From assembly GCA_015488215.1 (NCBI GenBank), contig WFOE01000236.1, forward strand, positions 1 through 48,660: a stretch of 48,660 nt of DNA, in the 5' to 3' direction. Both the position numbers and the translations under genes were made by a program. Position 1 is the stretch's first letter; each line of letters begins with the position of its first letter. This document shows positions 1 to 8,145 of this stretch, one piece after another. Below the pieces are notes generated by a model that did not search any database, had not been told where the DNA came from, and saw nothing but the letters and a program-made list of their open reading frames with translations. The DNA comes from Planctomycetales bacterium (GTDB lineage: Bacteria > Planctomycetota > Planctomycetia > Pirellulales > S012-138).

Positions 1-858
1 GCCTTTCTTGAGCGGCACGGGATGCTCGGCCATGAGCACTTCGATCCGTTCCGGGCCACCGTGGTCCTGGCCGATGGCCCACTGGGCGATGTCCACGTGA
101 TGGGCTCCCCAGTCGGTCATCTTGCCGCCGGAGTATTCGTACCACCAGCGGAACTCGATGTGGCAGCGCTGAGGGATGTAATCCACCAGCGGGGCCTGGC
201 CCAGCCAGCGTTCCCAGTTGAGATGGGCCGGGGGTTTTTGTTTCTCAAAAGGCCCTCCCTTGGGAGCCCCACCGATGGCACAAGTAACCCGCCGCACGCG
301 GCCGATGCGTCCCTGCTGCACCAAGGCCACGGCTTTTTGGAACATCAGGCCATACTCGCTTCGCTGCTGCGTGCCCACCTGGAGCACGCGGCCGGTTTCT
401 TTGGTGACGCGGCAGAGCAGTTGGCCTTCTTCGATGGTGAGCGTCAAGGGCTTTTCGCAGTACACGTCCTTGCCCGCCTGCATGGCGTGCACGCAGATGC
501 GCGTGTGCCAGTGGTCGGGCGTGCCGACCAGCACCAGATCGACGTTCTTGTCTTCCAGCAGCTTGCGATAGTCTTCGTAGAGTGCGGCCTTGCCTTGGGC
601 GTGTTTCTGGTTGGCTGCTTCCAGGTGTTTGCGATCCACGTCGGCCAGCGCCACCACGTCGCCGAATCGGCGCACCTGAGCGGCAATGTCGTTGCCTCGC
701 CAGCCCAGCCCGATGACCCCCACCCCGGGGCGGTCGTTGGCCGAACCCTCCCCGGCCGTGGCCCGACGCGGGCGAATCCAGTAGGGCATGCTCAATCCGA
801 CTCCGGTGATGCACAACCCTTGGACGAATCGGCGGCGGGACAGGCGGCGGGGCATCAT
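1..858 (-). CDS. Gfo/Idh/MocA-family oxidoreductase, Tat-exported, C-terminus cut by window edge
   Basis: Predicted NAD(P)-dependent sugar or inositol dehydrogenase-like protein acting outside the cytoplasm. It begins with a twin-arginine signal (SRRRFVQG about residues 7-14, then a hydrophobic stretch), followed by the Rossmann motif GVIGLGWRG and the family hallmark EKP (in DVYCEKPLT), where the lysine is normally catalytic. The motifs DHWHTRI and the later W-rich segment (WRWWYEYSGGKMTDWGAHH) are typical of the planctomycete exported branch. The start is ATGATG at 858/855, 5-8 nt after GGAGG. The reading frame is open at base 1, so the C-terminal part is missing. Substrate unknown; family assignment firm. 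Confidence 0.93.
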   Translation of the reverse strand, partial: MMPRRLSRRRFVQGLCITGVGLSMPYWIRPRRATAGEGSANDRPGVGVIGLGWRGNDIAAQVRRFGDVVALADVDRKHLEAANQKHAQGKAALYEDYRKLLEDKNVDLVLVGTPDHWHTRICVHAMQAGKDVYCEKPLTLTIEEGQLLCRVTKETGRVLQVGTQQRSEYGLMFQKAVALVQQGRIGRVRRVTCAIGGAPKGGPFEKQKPPAHLNWERWLGQAPLVDYIPQRCHIEFRWWYEYSGGKMTDWGAHHVDIAQWAIGQDHGGPERIEVLMAEHPVPLKKG

Positions 859-1065
859 CGATTCCTCCCAAGTCGAACAACCAAATCGGCTACAAAGGCA
901 ATTTCCAAGCCATCCAGGAATCAGCATAATGCACTCGGGCTCAGGATGCACCCAAAAAAACGGGGCGTCCATGCGTCGCGGAGTGCCCCTTGTATCTGCC
1001 GCCGCGGGGCCGCTTGTGGTATGTTGCAACTGTTCTTCCCCCAGTCGCCCGAGAGGAGCCGTTCC

Positions 1066-1548
1066 ATGACCGAATCGCCTGCGGACTTTGCTCCCGTGCT
1101 GGGCCGCGTGCCCAGCGGATTGTTCATTCTGACCGTGCGCCACCAGGGGCAGGAAACGGGCATGCTGGCCTCGTGGGTGATGCAGGCCGGATTCGAACCC
1201 CCGACGGTTACCATCGCCGTGAAGAAAGGACGCTATGTGGCCCAGTGGCTGCTGGAAAAAGCTCCCGCGGTGCTCAACGTCTTGGCCGAAGGCCAGAGCC
1301 AACTGGTGTCGCACTTTGCTCGCGGGTTCAAGCCGGGGGAGGACGCGTTCGGGGAGCTGAAAGTTTTTCGCACCCAGGAAGGGGTGCCGGTGCTGGAAGA
1401 TTGCCTGGGCCACTTGGAATGCCGCGTGCTGGACCACGTTGATTCGCCGGATCATCACGTTTTCCTGGCCGAAGTGGTCGGCGGCCGCTTGCACCAGGCG
1501 GACGCCAAACCCTGGGTCCACGTGCGCAAGAACGGGTTGCAGTATTGA
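1066..1548 (+). CDS. flavin reductase-like FMN-binding split-barrel protein
   Basis: A 160-residue protein of the flavin reductase-like domain family, which binds FMN and often passes electrons from NAD(P)H to flavin or serves as an oxidoreductase partner. The family's N-terminal half is visible: LGRVPSGLFILTVRHQGQETGMLASWVMQAGFEPPTV, where the G-M-L-A-S-W-V-M stretch normally contacts the flavin phosphate, and later APAVLNVLAEGQ. The chosen ATG has a GAGAGGAG ribosome site 8 bases upstream; the frame stays open far to the left, but that part overlaps the divergent oxidoreductase and has no family similarity. It lies 15 bases before the ATPase gene and could be co-transcribed. Substrate unknown. 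Confidence 0.88.
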   Translation: MTESPADFAPVLGRVPSGLFILTVRHQGQETGMLASWVMQAGFEPPTVTIAVKKGRYVAQWLLEKAPAVLNVLAEGQSQLVSHFARGFKPGEDAFGELKVFRTQEGVPVLEDCLGHLECRVLDHVDSPDHHVFLAEVVGGRLHQADAKPWVHVRKNGLQY

Positions 1549-1563
1549 ACCGGAACGCCGCCC

Positions 1564-2739
1564 ATGCTTTTGCACGAAATCACTTTGAAAAACGTGCTCT
1601 CCTTCGGGCCAGAAGGGCTAACTCTGCCCCTGCGGCGGCTCAATGTGCTCATTGGACCCAATGGGTCGGGAAAGTCCAACCTGCTGGAAGCGATCAACCT
1701 GCTGCGCAGCTCGGCCACTGGATTCAGTAGCGTGTTCACCGGCGAAGGGGCCAGTCCCGTGGTGGACTGGCTTTGGAAAAAACAGCCCGGTACCGTGGCC
1801 ACCATCGACGCGGTAATCGACTATCCGCAAGGAAAGCTCCCCCTGCGGCACACCCTGGAGTTTACCGAACAGAGCGGCGCGTTCCGCCTGGTAGACGAAC
1901 GGATTGAAAACGCAAAGCCGTTCCCCGGACACGACGAGCCGTATTTCTATTATCGCTACCAGCGCGGGCAGCCCGTCTTGCTGGTCCGGCAGGATGACCG
2001 ACGCCACCTCGTTCCCGAGGGTCTGGCCCCTGACGAATCGATCCTTTCGCAGCGGAAGGACCCGGATCAGTATCCGGAACTGGGCTTTCTGGCTTGGCAG
2101 TACCAGCAAGTGCGTATCTACAACCAGTGGTCCTTCGGTCGCCAGAGCGTGTTTCGCCGCCCCCAGGACGCTGCGTTGCGACGGGCTCCGCTGGCCGAGG
2201 ATTTTTCCAACCTGGGCCTTTTTCTCAACTACCTGCGCACCGACCCGCAAGCCCGCCAGGGGCTGCTGGAACACCTCCGCGATCTCTACACGGGGCTGCA
2301 GGACGTGGACGTGGAAGTGCGCGGGGGGACTGTCGAACTCTACGTGCTGGAAGAAGGCAAGCCGCCGATTTCGGCCAAGCGGCTTTCCGACGGCACGCTG
2401 CGCTACCTGGCTTTACTGGCCATCCTGCTAGATCCCGACCCTCCGGCGCTGGTGTGCATCGAAGAACCCGAATTGGGACTGCATCCGGACCTGCTGCCGA
2501 AGCTGGCCGATCTGATGATGGAGGCTTCGGAACGGATGCAACTGATCGTCACTACCCATTCGGATATCCTGGTGGACGCCTTTTCCGAACGGCCCGAGGA
2601 CGTGGTCATCGTCGAACGTCCCCAGGACCAAAGCCGTTTTCGTCGTTTGGAAAAAAGCGAGCAACTCGTGCGCTGGTTGGAGCAGTACCGGCTGGGCGAG
2701 CTTTGGATTCAAGGAGAACTGGGAGGCACGCGCTGGTAA
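1564..2739 (+). CDS. AAA family ATPase (AAA_21/OLD-like, ABC-type ATPase fold)
   Basis: A 391-residue cytoplasmic ATPase of the SMC/ABC-like class found in OLD- and PARIS-like two-gene systems. Walker A is GPNGSGKS (about 31-38), preceded by the N-terminal sensor-like strand LKNVLSFGPEGLTLPL; the ABC signature is LSDGTLRY (about 272), Walker B plus catalytic glutamate is LVCIEEPELGLHP (about 297-309), and the switch histidine is TTHSDILVD (about 329). There is no long coiled coil or fused nuclease domain. Its TAA stop overlaps the ATG of the DUF4276 gene by one base (TAATG), which implies translational coupling and a joint function. Most likely a regulatory ATPase of a defence or toxin-like pair; the function is inferred from pairing only. 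Confidence 0.9.
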   Translation: MLLHEITLKNVLSFGPEGLTLPLRRLNVLIGPNGSGKSNLLEAINLLRSSATGFSSVFTGEGASPVVDWLWKKQPGTVATIDAVIDYPQGKLPLRHTLEFTEQSGAFRLVDERIENAKPFPGHDEPYFYYRYQRGQPVLLVRQDDRRHLVPEGLAPDESILSQRKDPDQYPELGFLAWQYQQVRIYNQWSFGRQSVFRRPQDAALRRAPLAEDFSNLGLFLNYLRTDPQARQGLLEHLRDLYTGLQDVDVEVRGGTVELYVLEEGKPPISAKRLSDGTLRYLALLAILLDPDPPALVCIEEPELGLHPDLLPKLADLMMEASERMQLIVTTHSDILVDAFSERPEDVVIVERPQDQSRFRRLEKSEQLVRWLEQYRLGELWIQGELGGTRW

Positions 2740-3320
2740 TGGCACGTATTTACCTGGAAGGCGGCGGGAACCGCAATGAGCTAAGAGTGCGATGCCGCCA
2801 GGGGTTCCGAAAACTGCTGGAGCGGTGCGGGCTGGGCGGTCGCATGCCGCACCTGGTAGCCTGCGGTGGCCGCCAGGAAGCGTATAATCGCTTCGCCGGA
2901 CAAGACTTCGGCTCGGGCGAGTACGTGGCCCTGTGGGTCGATAGCGAACAGCCGGTCAAATCGCTCAACAAACCTTGGGCGCACGTGCAGCAACACGACG
3001 GCTGGGCGATTCCTTCGGGAGCCACCGACGACAACCTGCTGCTGGTCGTCACCTGCCTGGAAAGCTGGCTGGCGGCCGATTCCCAGACGTTGCAAAGTTA
3101 CTTCGGCTCCGGCTTTCGGCCGCAGGCGCTTCCCGCGGTCAACGCATTGGAACGCACCAACGCTCAGGCCACACTTGCCCGATTGAAACAGGCTACCGCC
3201 GGGTGCAACCCCTACCGCAAAAACAAGGCGTTTGAGTTGCTGGCACGGCTCAACCCCCAGGCGTTGTCGGCCCTGCCCGGCTTCCAGCGCTGCCTGGATG
3301 TGTTGCGAAAGAACTTATGA
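2739..3320 (+). CDS. DUF4276-family protein, Toprim-like partner of the upstream ATPase
   Basis: A 193-residue protein resembling DUF4276 (RloB-like). Visible family features are an N-terminal acidic strand (MARIYLEGGGNRNE, Glu7), a second acidic strand (ALWVDSEQ, Asp68 and Glu70) and the E-S-W-L-A-A-D motif at 108-114. The order Glu, then Asp-x-Glu, after hydrophobic strands recalls a Toprim metal site, so it may be a nuclease effector controlled by the ATPase; this is inference from motif layout. The start codon overlaps the stop codon of the ATPase gene. The C-terminal part (NPYRKNKAFELLARLNPQAL) fits the family. The next gene, glcD, starts 51 bases later and is probably unrelated in role. 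Confidence 0.82.
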   Translation: MARIYLEGGGNRNELRVRCRQGFRKLLERCGLGGRMPHLVACGGRQEAYNRFAGQDFGSGEYVALWVDSEQPVKSLNKPWAHVQQHDGWAIPSGATDDNLLLVVTCLESWLAADSQTLQSYFGSGFRPQALPAVNALERTNAQATLARLKQATAGCNPYRKNKAFELLARLNPQALSALPGFQRCLDVLRKNL

Positions 3321-3371
3321 GAAAGTGCGGTTTACTTCGTTTCCACCGCAAGACGAGCAAGGCAAGCTCCC

Positions 3372-4811
3372 ATGACCACAACCGATCTGCTGCCGCTGGT
3401 GGAGGAGCTGGAAGCATTGCTGGGCCCGGAAAACGTGCTGGCCCAGCACGCCGAGCTGGTGGTGTACGAGTGTGACGGCTACGTGGTGGAAAAGAACGTG
3501 CCGGACGTGGCCGTCTTTCCCCGCACCACGGAGCAGGTGAGCCAGGTGGTGCAGCTCTGCAACCGGTACGGGGTGCCGTTTCTGCCTCGGGGAGCCGGGA
3601 CCAGTCTGGCCGGAGGGGCGCTTGCCGCAGGCGGCGGGGTGATGATCGTGCTGACCCGGATGCGCGACATCCTGGAAATCAACCTTCGCGACCGCTACGC
3701 AGTGGTGGAGCCGGGCGTGGTCAACATCTGGCTTACCCACGCCCTGCGAGGCACGGGATTCCACTACGCGCCGGACCCTTCCAGCCAGGGCGCCTGCACC
3801 ATCGGCGGCAACGTGGCTACCAACTCCGGCGGGCCGCACACGCTCAAATACGGCGTGACCACCAACCACGTGCTGGCCCTGGAGGTGGTGTTGCCGGACG
3901 GCTCCGTGCACCGGCTCGGCTCCCCGGCCCCCGACACGCCGGGGCTGGACCTGGTGGGCACGCTGGTGGGCAGCGAAGGCACGCTGGCCATTGTGACCAA
4001 AGCCTGGGTCCGGCTTACCCGCGATCCGCAGGGCTATCGCACGCTGCTTGGCATCTTCGATTCGGTCGATCAGGCCACCGAGACGATCACGCAGATCATC
4101 GCCGCGGGAATCGTCCCAGCGGCCCTGGAGATGATGGACCAGGGTATCCTGGGCGCGTTGGAGGAAGCGTTCCACTTCGGTTTTCCGCTGGATGCCCGGG
4201 CCATCTTGCTCATCGAAGTGGACGGGCTGGAAGCCGGACTGGACGAGCAGCGTGACCGCATCGAAGCAATCTGCCGCCGCTGCGGAGCCCGCGAAGTTCG
4301 CCAGGCGGCCGACGCCCAGGAAAGGGCCGCCTTGTGGAAGTGCCGCAAACAGGCTTTCGGGGCCGTGGGCCGGCTAAGTCCCAGCTACTGCACCCAGGAC
4401 GGCGTGGTCCCACGCAGCAAACTGCCGCACATCCTGCGGCGGATTTACGAAATCGGCGGCAAGTACCGGCTGCGGATTGTCAACGTGTTCCACGCCGGGG
4501 ACGGAAACATCCATCCCATCTTGCTGTTCGACGAACGCGACCGGGAACAAGTGCGTCGGGTGCTTCAGGCCAGCGAGGAGATTCTGGAAGAATGTCTGGC
4601 CTGCGGCGGCAGCGTCACGGGCGAACACGGCATCGGGGTGGAAAAGATCAACTTCATGCATCGCATGTTTTCGCCCGAGTCGATTGCCGCCATGACCCGA
4701 CTGCGCCAAGCGTTCAATCCCACCGGCTGCTTGAGCCCGCACAAGATGCTGCCCACGGCCGGGGCTTGTTCCATCGAACAGGTTCACCCGGGCCGTCGGG
4801 CCGCGCTGTAA
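3372..4811 (+). CDS. glcD: FAD-linked oxidase, glycolate oxidase subunit GlcD-like
   Basis: Flavoprotein subunit of glycolate/D-lactate-type dehydrogenases, oxidising 2-hydroxy acids and passing electrons on through partner subunits. The N-terminal FAD-binding type-4 domain shows VAVFPRTTEQVSQVVQLCNRYGVPFLPRGAGTSLAGGA (about 47-85) and the nucleotide segment CTIGGNVATNSGGPHTLKYG; the C-terminal FAD-oxidase domain shows NVFHAGDGNIHPILLFD and GGSVTGEHGIGVEK. Its 479 residues match the usual GlcD length. The ATG at 3372 has an AAGG site about 10 bases upstream. A second FAD subunit (glcE) follows after 71 bases, but no iron-sulfur GlcF is present here. Confidence 0.94.
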   Translation: MTTTDLLPLVEELEALLGPENVLAQHAELVVYECDGYVVEKNVPDVAVFPRTTEQVSQVVQLCNRYGVPFLPRGAGTSLAGGALAAGGGVMIVLTRMRDILEINLRDRYAVVEPGVVNIWLTHALRGTGFHYAPDPSSQGACTIGGNVATNSGGPHTLKYGVTTNHVLALEVVLPDGSVHRLGSPAPDTPGLDLVGTLVGSEGTLAIVTKAWVRLTRDPQGYRTLLGIFDSVDQATETITQIIAAGIVPAALEMMDQGILGALEEAFHFGFPLDARAILLIEVDGLEAGLDEQRDRIEAICRRCGAREVRQAADAQERAALWKCRKQAFGAVGRLSPSYCTQDGVVPRSKLPHILRRIYEIGGKYRLRIVNVFHAGDGNIHPILLFDERDREQVRRVLQASEEILEECLACGGSVTGEHGIGVEKINFMHRMFSPESIAAMTRLRQAFNPTGCLSPHKMLPTAGACSIEQVHPGRRAAL

Positions 4812-4882
4812 CGCCCCCGGAGGAGCCGTCTCGAACCAGGCGTTTTCCGACCGTTCCCTATGCTTCTTCCTTCCCGAGAACC

Positions 4883-6124
4883 ATGACCACCACCGAGTTG
4901 CCGCTGCCAATCGCCAAGGAGTGCAAGCCTGCCGACGCGGAAGAGCTGGCCCGGGCAATCGCCCAGGCGGCCCAGGATAACATGCCGGTGTACCCTTGCG
5001 GCGGAGGGACCAAGCAGCATTGGGGCTTGCCGCCGCGCGAGCCCGGACTACTGCTCTCCACGGCCGGGCTGAACCGGGTGGTCGATTATCCTTGGGAGGA
5101 CATGACAATCACCGTCCAGCCGGGCATCACCGTAGCGGAGCTTCAGCGCCACCTGGCCCAACACGGCCAGCACCTGCCGGTGGACGTGCCGCGGCCCGAA
5201 GCAGCCACCTTGGGCGGGGCGATTGCCACCAACAGCAGCGGCCCGCGACGGTTCGGCTACGGCACGCTGCGGGACTACGTGATTGGCATCCAGGCCGCCG
5301 ACGGCCAGGGGCGCATCTACCAGGGGGGCGGACGCGTGGTGAAAAACGTGGCCGGCTACGATTTCTGCAAGCTGCTAATCGGCTCCTGGGGCACCGTGGG
5401 CGTGGTGACCCAGGTCACGCTCAAGGTGCCGCCCGCCCCGCAGGATCGGGCCATGTTGCTGCGGCAGCTTCGTTCCTGGAGCGAAGCCGACGAGGTGCTT
5501 GCAGAACTGAACACCCACGTGGTGCAGCCGGTGGCCGTGGAACTGTTGTGCGGTCCCGGCTGGAAAGAGCACTTGCCCGAAGGCGCGGCTGCCGAAGAAC
5601 AAGTTCCCGTGCTGCTGGTGGTGCTGGAAGGAACTCGGGAAGAAGTCCCATGGTGCGCCCAGGAGCTGGCCTGCCAGTGGGAAGCGGCCGGAGCCGCGTT
5701 GGTGCCGCTGGACGAATCGCAACAGCAGGCGCTTTGGCCCCGGTTGGTGGATTTTCCGCTTGAACGCCGCGGCCCGGCGACGATTCAAGCCACCACGCTG
5801 CCCAGCCGGACTTGCGAGTTGTTGCAGGAGCTGCTTCGCCGCGCGCCGCAATCCCTGGTGCTGGCCCATGCGGCAAGCGGCGTAGTGCTGGCCCACCTGG
5901 AAGGGCTGGCCGAAGCCGACGTGCCTCCGCTGGTGTTGCGGCATTTGCAGCCGCTGGCCCACGACGCCGGTGGCAACGTGGTGCTGCTGGGCGCCGAGCC
6001 GGGCGTAGAACGCACGCACCAACTTTGTTGGGGAGGTTGGCCCCCGGGCGTGGAACTGATGCAGCGCGTGCTGGACCAGTTCGATCCGGCCCGCGTGCTC
6101 AACCGCGGCCGTTATGTGGTGTAG
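4883..6124 (+). CDS. glcE: FAD-binding oxidoreductase, glycolate oxidase subunit GlcE-like
   Basis: A 413-residue second FAD-binding subunit of a glycolate oxidase-type complex. It carries the type-4 FAD domain with VYPCGGGTKQHWG, ITVQPGITVAELQRHLAQHG, the motif ATLGGAIATNSSGPRRFGYGTLRDYVIG and RVVKNVAGYDFCKLLIGSWGTVGVVTQVTLKV, and lacks the long C-terminal oxidase domain of GlcD, as GlcE does. The start at ATG 4883 begins the conserved region; the frame is open further left but there overlaps glcD. It ends FDPARVLNRGRYVV, close to the family's usual C-terminal FDPxxxxNPGR. No glcF follows; a repeat cluster and the convergent hisS come next. Confidence 0.9.
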   Translation: MTTTELPLPIAKECKPADAEELARAIAQAAQDNMPVYPCGGGTKQHWGLPPREPGLLLSTAGLNRVVDYPWEDMTITVQPGITVAELQRHLAQHGQHLPVDVPRPEAATLGGAIATNSSGPRRFGYGTLRDYVIGIQAADGQGRIYQGGGRVVKNVAGYDFCKLLIGSWGTVGVVTQVTLKVPPAPQDRAMLLRQLRSWSEADEVLAELNTHVVQPVAVELLCGPGWKEHLPEGAAAEEQVPVLLVVLEGTREEVPWCAQELACQWEAAGAALVPLDESQQQALWPRLVDFPLERRGPATIQATTLPSRTCELLQELLRRAPQSLVLAHAASGVVLAHLEGLAEADVPPLVLRHLQPLAHDAGGNVVLLGAEPGVERTHQLCWGGWPPGVELMQRVLDQFDPARVLNRGRYVV

Positions 6125-6228
6125 CGGGCTTGGGCGTCCGGTCCGCACTGTTTGGAGCGCGTTGTCCGGCGACCTCGCTCCGCACATGGGCCAGGCTTAG
6201 CGAGTCCCAGATTTCAGTCCGGGGAGAG

Positions 6229-6600
6229 CCGATTGCAAGAGTAAACTTTTATTCTTGCAGTGGAGCGGAAGCTCCCAGTGGCTGACGGCCGTGCCGTCCT
6301 CCGGGGACTAAAGTCCCCGGCTCGCTGAGTGCGAATATAAACGCTTACTTGCGTCGGTGCGGAAGCACCCAATCGCTGACGGCCGTGCCGTCCTCCGCCG
6401 GCTCAAGCTGGCGGCTCGCCGTTTCCAAGAATCAGCGTTTATTCCAGCCCGGAGCGGAAGCTCCTGCCCAAGACGCAAGACCCAAGACGCAAGACTTCTC
6501 CAAGTCGGCGGCTCGCTGAATTGCCGATTCGCGAGTGCCGATAGCGAGCTGCCGATTACGAGCGTTTGTTTGTCCGCTGGAGCGGAAGCTCCCGCGCAAG
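6229..6600 (+). repeat. dispersed repeat family A: cluster of about 95-bp modules with internal hairpins
   Basis: This gene-free gap between the converging glcE and hisS genes is filled by a repeated module. The 14-bp marker GGAGCGGAAGCTCC (or GGTGCGGAAGCACC) occurs at 6262, 6356, 6451 and 6579, spaced 94, 95 and 128 bp. After the first two copies comes GACGGCCGTGCCGTCCTCCG, then a hairpin (perfect 20-bp palindrome CCGGGGACTAAAGTCCCCGG at 6301-6320; a degenerate GCCGGCTCAAGCTGGC version near 6399), then an AT-rich hairpin related to one at 6234-6259. The last two units are truncated. Related modules lie near 44.4 and 48.1 kb on the opposite strand. No coding sequence is supported in 6125-6614. 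Confidence 0.85.
6301..6320. repeat. perfect 20-bp palindrome inside the family A repeat
   Basis: CCGGGGACTAAAGTCCCCGG folds into an 8-bp stem with a TAAA loop. The same core GGACTAAAGTCC recurs at 44528-44539, also inside a family A cluster. It has no T-run, so it is not a typical rho-independent terminator, though it sits between the converging glcE and hisS genes. Confidence 0.85.
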
Positions 6601-6614
6601 GCGCAAGCCGCCCG

Positions 6615-7949
6615 CTAAGCGTCGGCAGTCAGGATGGCCTGGGCCAGCTCCTGGAGCGTTTCATCCAGAGGATACTCGGTGCTGCGGCGCTGTTGCAGAT
6701 CTTTTAGTTGGCAGTGCCCGGCGGCCAGTTCGTCCGGACCGGCGATCAAAGCGAAGCGAAAGCCCCGGCGGTCGGCGTACTTGAGTTGCTTGTCCATCCG
6801 TTTCGGTTCCGGGTACAGATCGACCCGGACCCCCTGAGCTCGCAGCCGGGCGGCGATGGCCAGATAGTGTTCCAGGTCCTGTTCCTGAAAGTTGACCAGC
6901 AACACGTGGGCCGGAGTGGCCCGGCCGGGCAACATGCCCAGTTCCTCCATCGCAGCCAGCAGCCGGTCCAGTCCCAGCGAAGCTCCCACGCCGGGCAAGT
7001 GCTGCGGGCTGTACACTTCCACCAGGTTGTCGTACCGCCCGCCGGAACAGACCGAGCCAATCCCCGGCAACTGGTCCAGAAAGGTTTCGAAAATCGTGCC
7101 CGTGTAGTAGTCCAGTCCGCGGGCGATGCTCAAGTCCAGTTGCAACCGCTGGGGAGGAACGCCGGCCGCCTGGACGGCCTGGCCCAATCGGCGCAGCTCC
7201 TCGATACCCTGTCGGCCCACTTGGCTTGCGCCGACCAGTTGCTCGGCTTGGGCCAGCACGGAGTGCCAGTCGCCCTGGATTTCGGCCAGGCGGAGCACGT
7301 GCTGGATTTGCTCCTGGCTGGCTCTGGCCGTGCGGGCCATCTCCTCGGCCACCGGCTGCGGGCCGGCCTTGGCCAGCTTGTCCAGGGCGCGGAGCACGGC
7401 CGTGGCCTGCTCGGCCAACCCCAGGTGCTCCAGCAGCCCGTTGAGCACCCGGCGATTGTTCACGCGGATGGTGAACTGCTGAAAGCCCAACGCCCGCAGC
7501 AGGTCGTGGATGACCAGGGCGGTTTCGATGTCGGCCGTGAGGCTTTCGGTGCCCACGGTGTCGAAGTCGCACTGGACGAACTCCCGGTAGCGCCCCCGTT
7601 GGGTGTTCTCTCCCCGCCAGACCGGGGCGATGTGGTATCGCTTGATCGGAGCGCCCAGTTGCTGGTAGTGCTGGGCGACAAATCGGGCCAGCGGCACGGT
7701 CAGGTCGAACCGCATGCCGACCCAGCGGCCCCCGTGATCCTGGAACTTGTAGAGCTGCTTGTCGGTTTCCTCGCTCCCTTTTCCGGTGAGGATTTCCAGG
7801 TACTCCAGCGCCGGCGTGTCAATCGGGGCAAAACCGTAGCTGCGGTACACTTCCCGAGCAGTGTCGATCAACTGCTCGCGGGCCAGCATGGCCTGCGGCA
7901 AGTAGTCGCGAAATCCCTTAAGCGTGCGGGGCTTGATCCGCTGGGACAC
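6615..7949 (-). CDS. hisS: histidine--tRNA ligase
   Basis: Class II aminoacyl-tRNA synthetase charging tRNA-His in the cytoplasm, about 444 residues. Visible motifs are the N-terminal RTLKGFRDYLP, motif 1 region APIDTPALEYLEIL, motif 2 with RGENTQRGRYREFVQCDFDTVG, the histidine-binding ARGLDYYTGTIFE and motif 3 around GVGASLGLDRLLAAMEE, followed by the anticodon-binding domain (HVLLVNFQEQDLEHYLAIAARLRAQGVRVDL). The start is taken as GTG 7949, just before RIKPRTLKGFRDYL and 11 bases after AGGAG; the frame continues to a TTG at 8093, but that extension is not family-like. It converges on glcE across the repeat cluster. Confidence 0.93.
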   Translation of the reverse strand: MSQRIKPRTLKGFRDYLPQAMLAREQLIDTAREVYRSYGFAPIDTPALEYLEILTGKGSEETDKQLYKFQDHGGRWVGMRFDLTVPLARFVAQHYQQLGAPIKRYHIAPVWRGENTQRGRYREFVQCDFDTVGTESLTADIETALVIHDLLRALGFQQFTIRVNNRRVLNGLLEHLGLAEQATAVLRALDKLAKAGPQPVAEEMARTARASQEQIQHVLRLAEIQGDWHSVLAQAEQLVGASQVGRQGIEELRRLGQAVQAAGVPPQRLQLDLSIARGLDYYTGTIFETFLDQLPGIGSVCSGGRYDNLVEVYSPQHLPGVGASLGLDRLLAAMEELGMLPGRATPAHVLLVNFQEQDLEHYLAIAARLRAQGVRVDLYPEPKRMDKQLKYADRRGFRFALIAGPDELAAGHCQLKDLQQRRSTEYPLDETLQELAQAILTADA

Positions 7950-8145
7950 GGCGGGCGATGCTCCTGGCAAAACGAGGAACAAGTGGCGTTTGCGTGCCTT
8001 CCCTATAAACGGGAACTCTCCCCGAGACAAGGCGGGCCACCGGGGGCGGAGGGCCGTTTGCCCGATGGTTCCCCGACGGAAAAACTGCGGCAAAAAACGG
8101 AATGCCTTCCGCCCGCGGCCAAAGGCAGAGGGACCGCATGCCCCT

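Noticed and set aside
22-1065. Long open extension ahead of the flavin reductase
   Set aside because: It runs antiparallel to the Tat-signal oxidoreductase, has no family features, and the ATG at 1066 has a strong ribosome site.
1189-1200. tRNA T-arm-like GGATTCGAACCC
   Set aside because: It encodes AGFEPPT in the flavin reductase and no acceptor or anticodon arms surround it.
6229-6600. Regular repeats considered as a CRISPR array
   Set aside because: The repeated part is almost the whole 95-bp unit, with no unique spacers and no cas genes.
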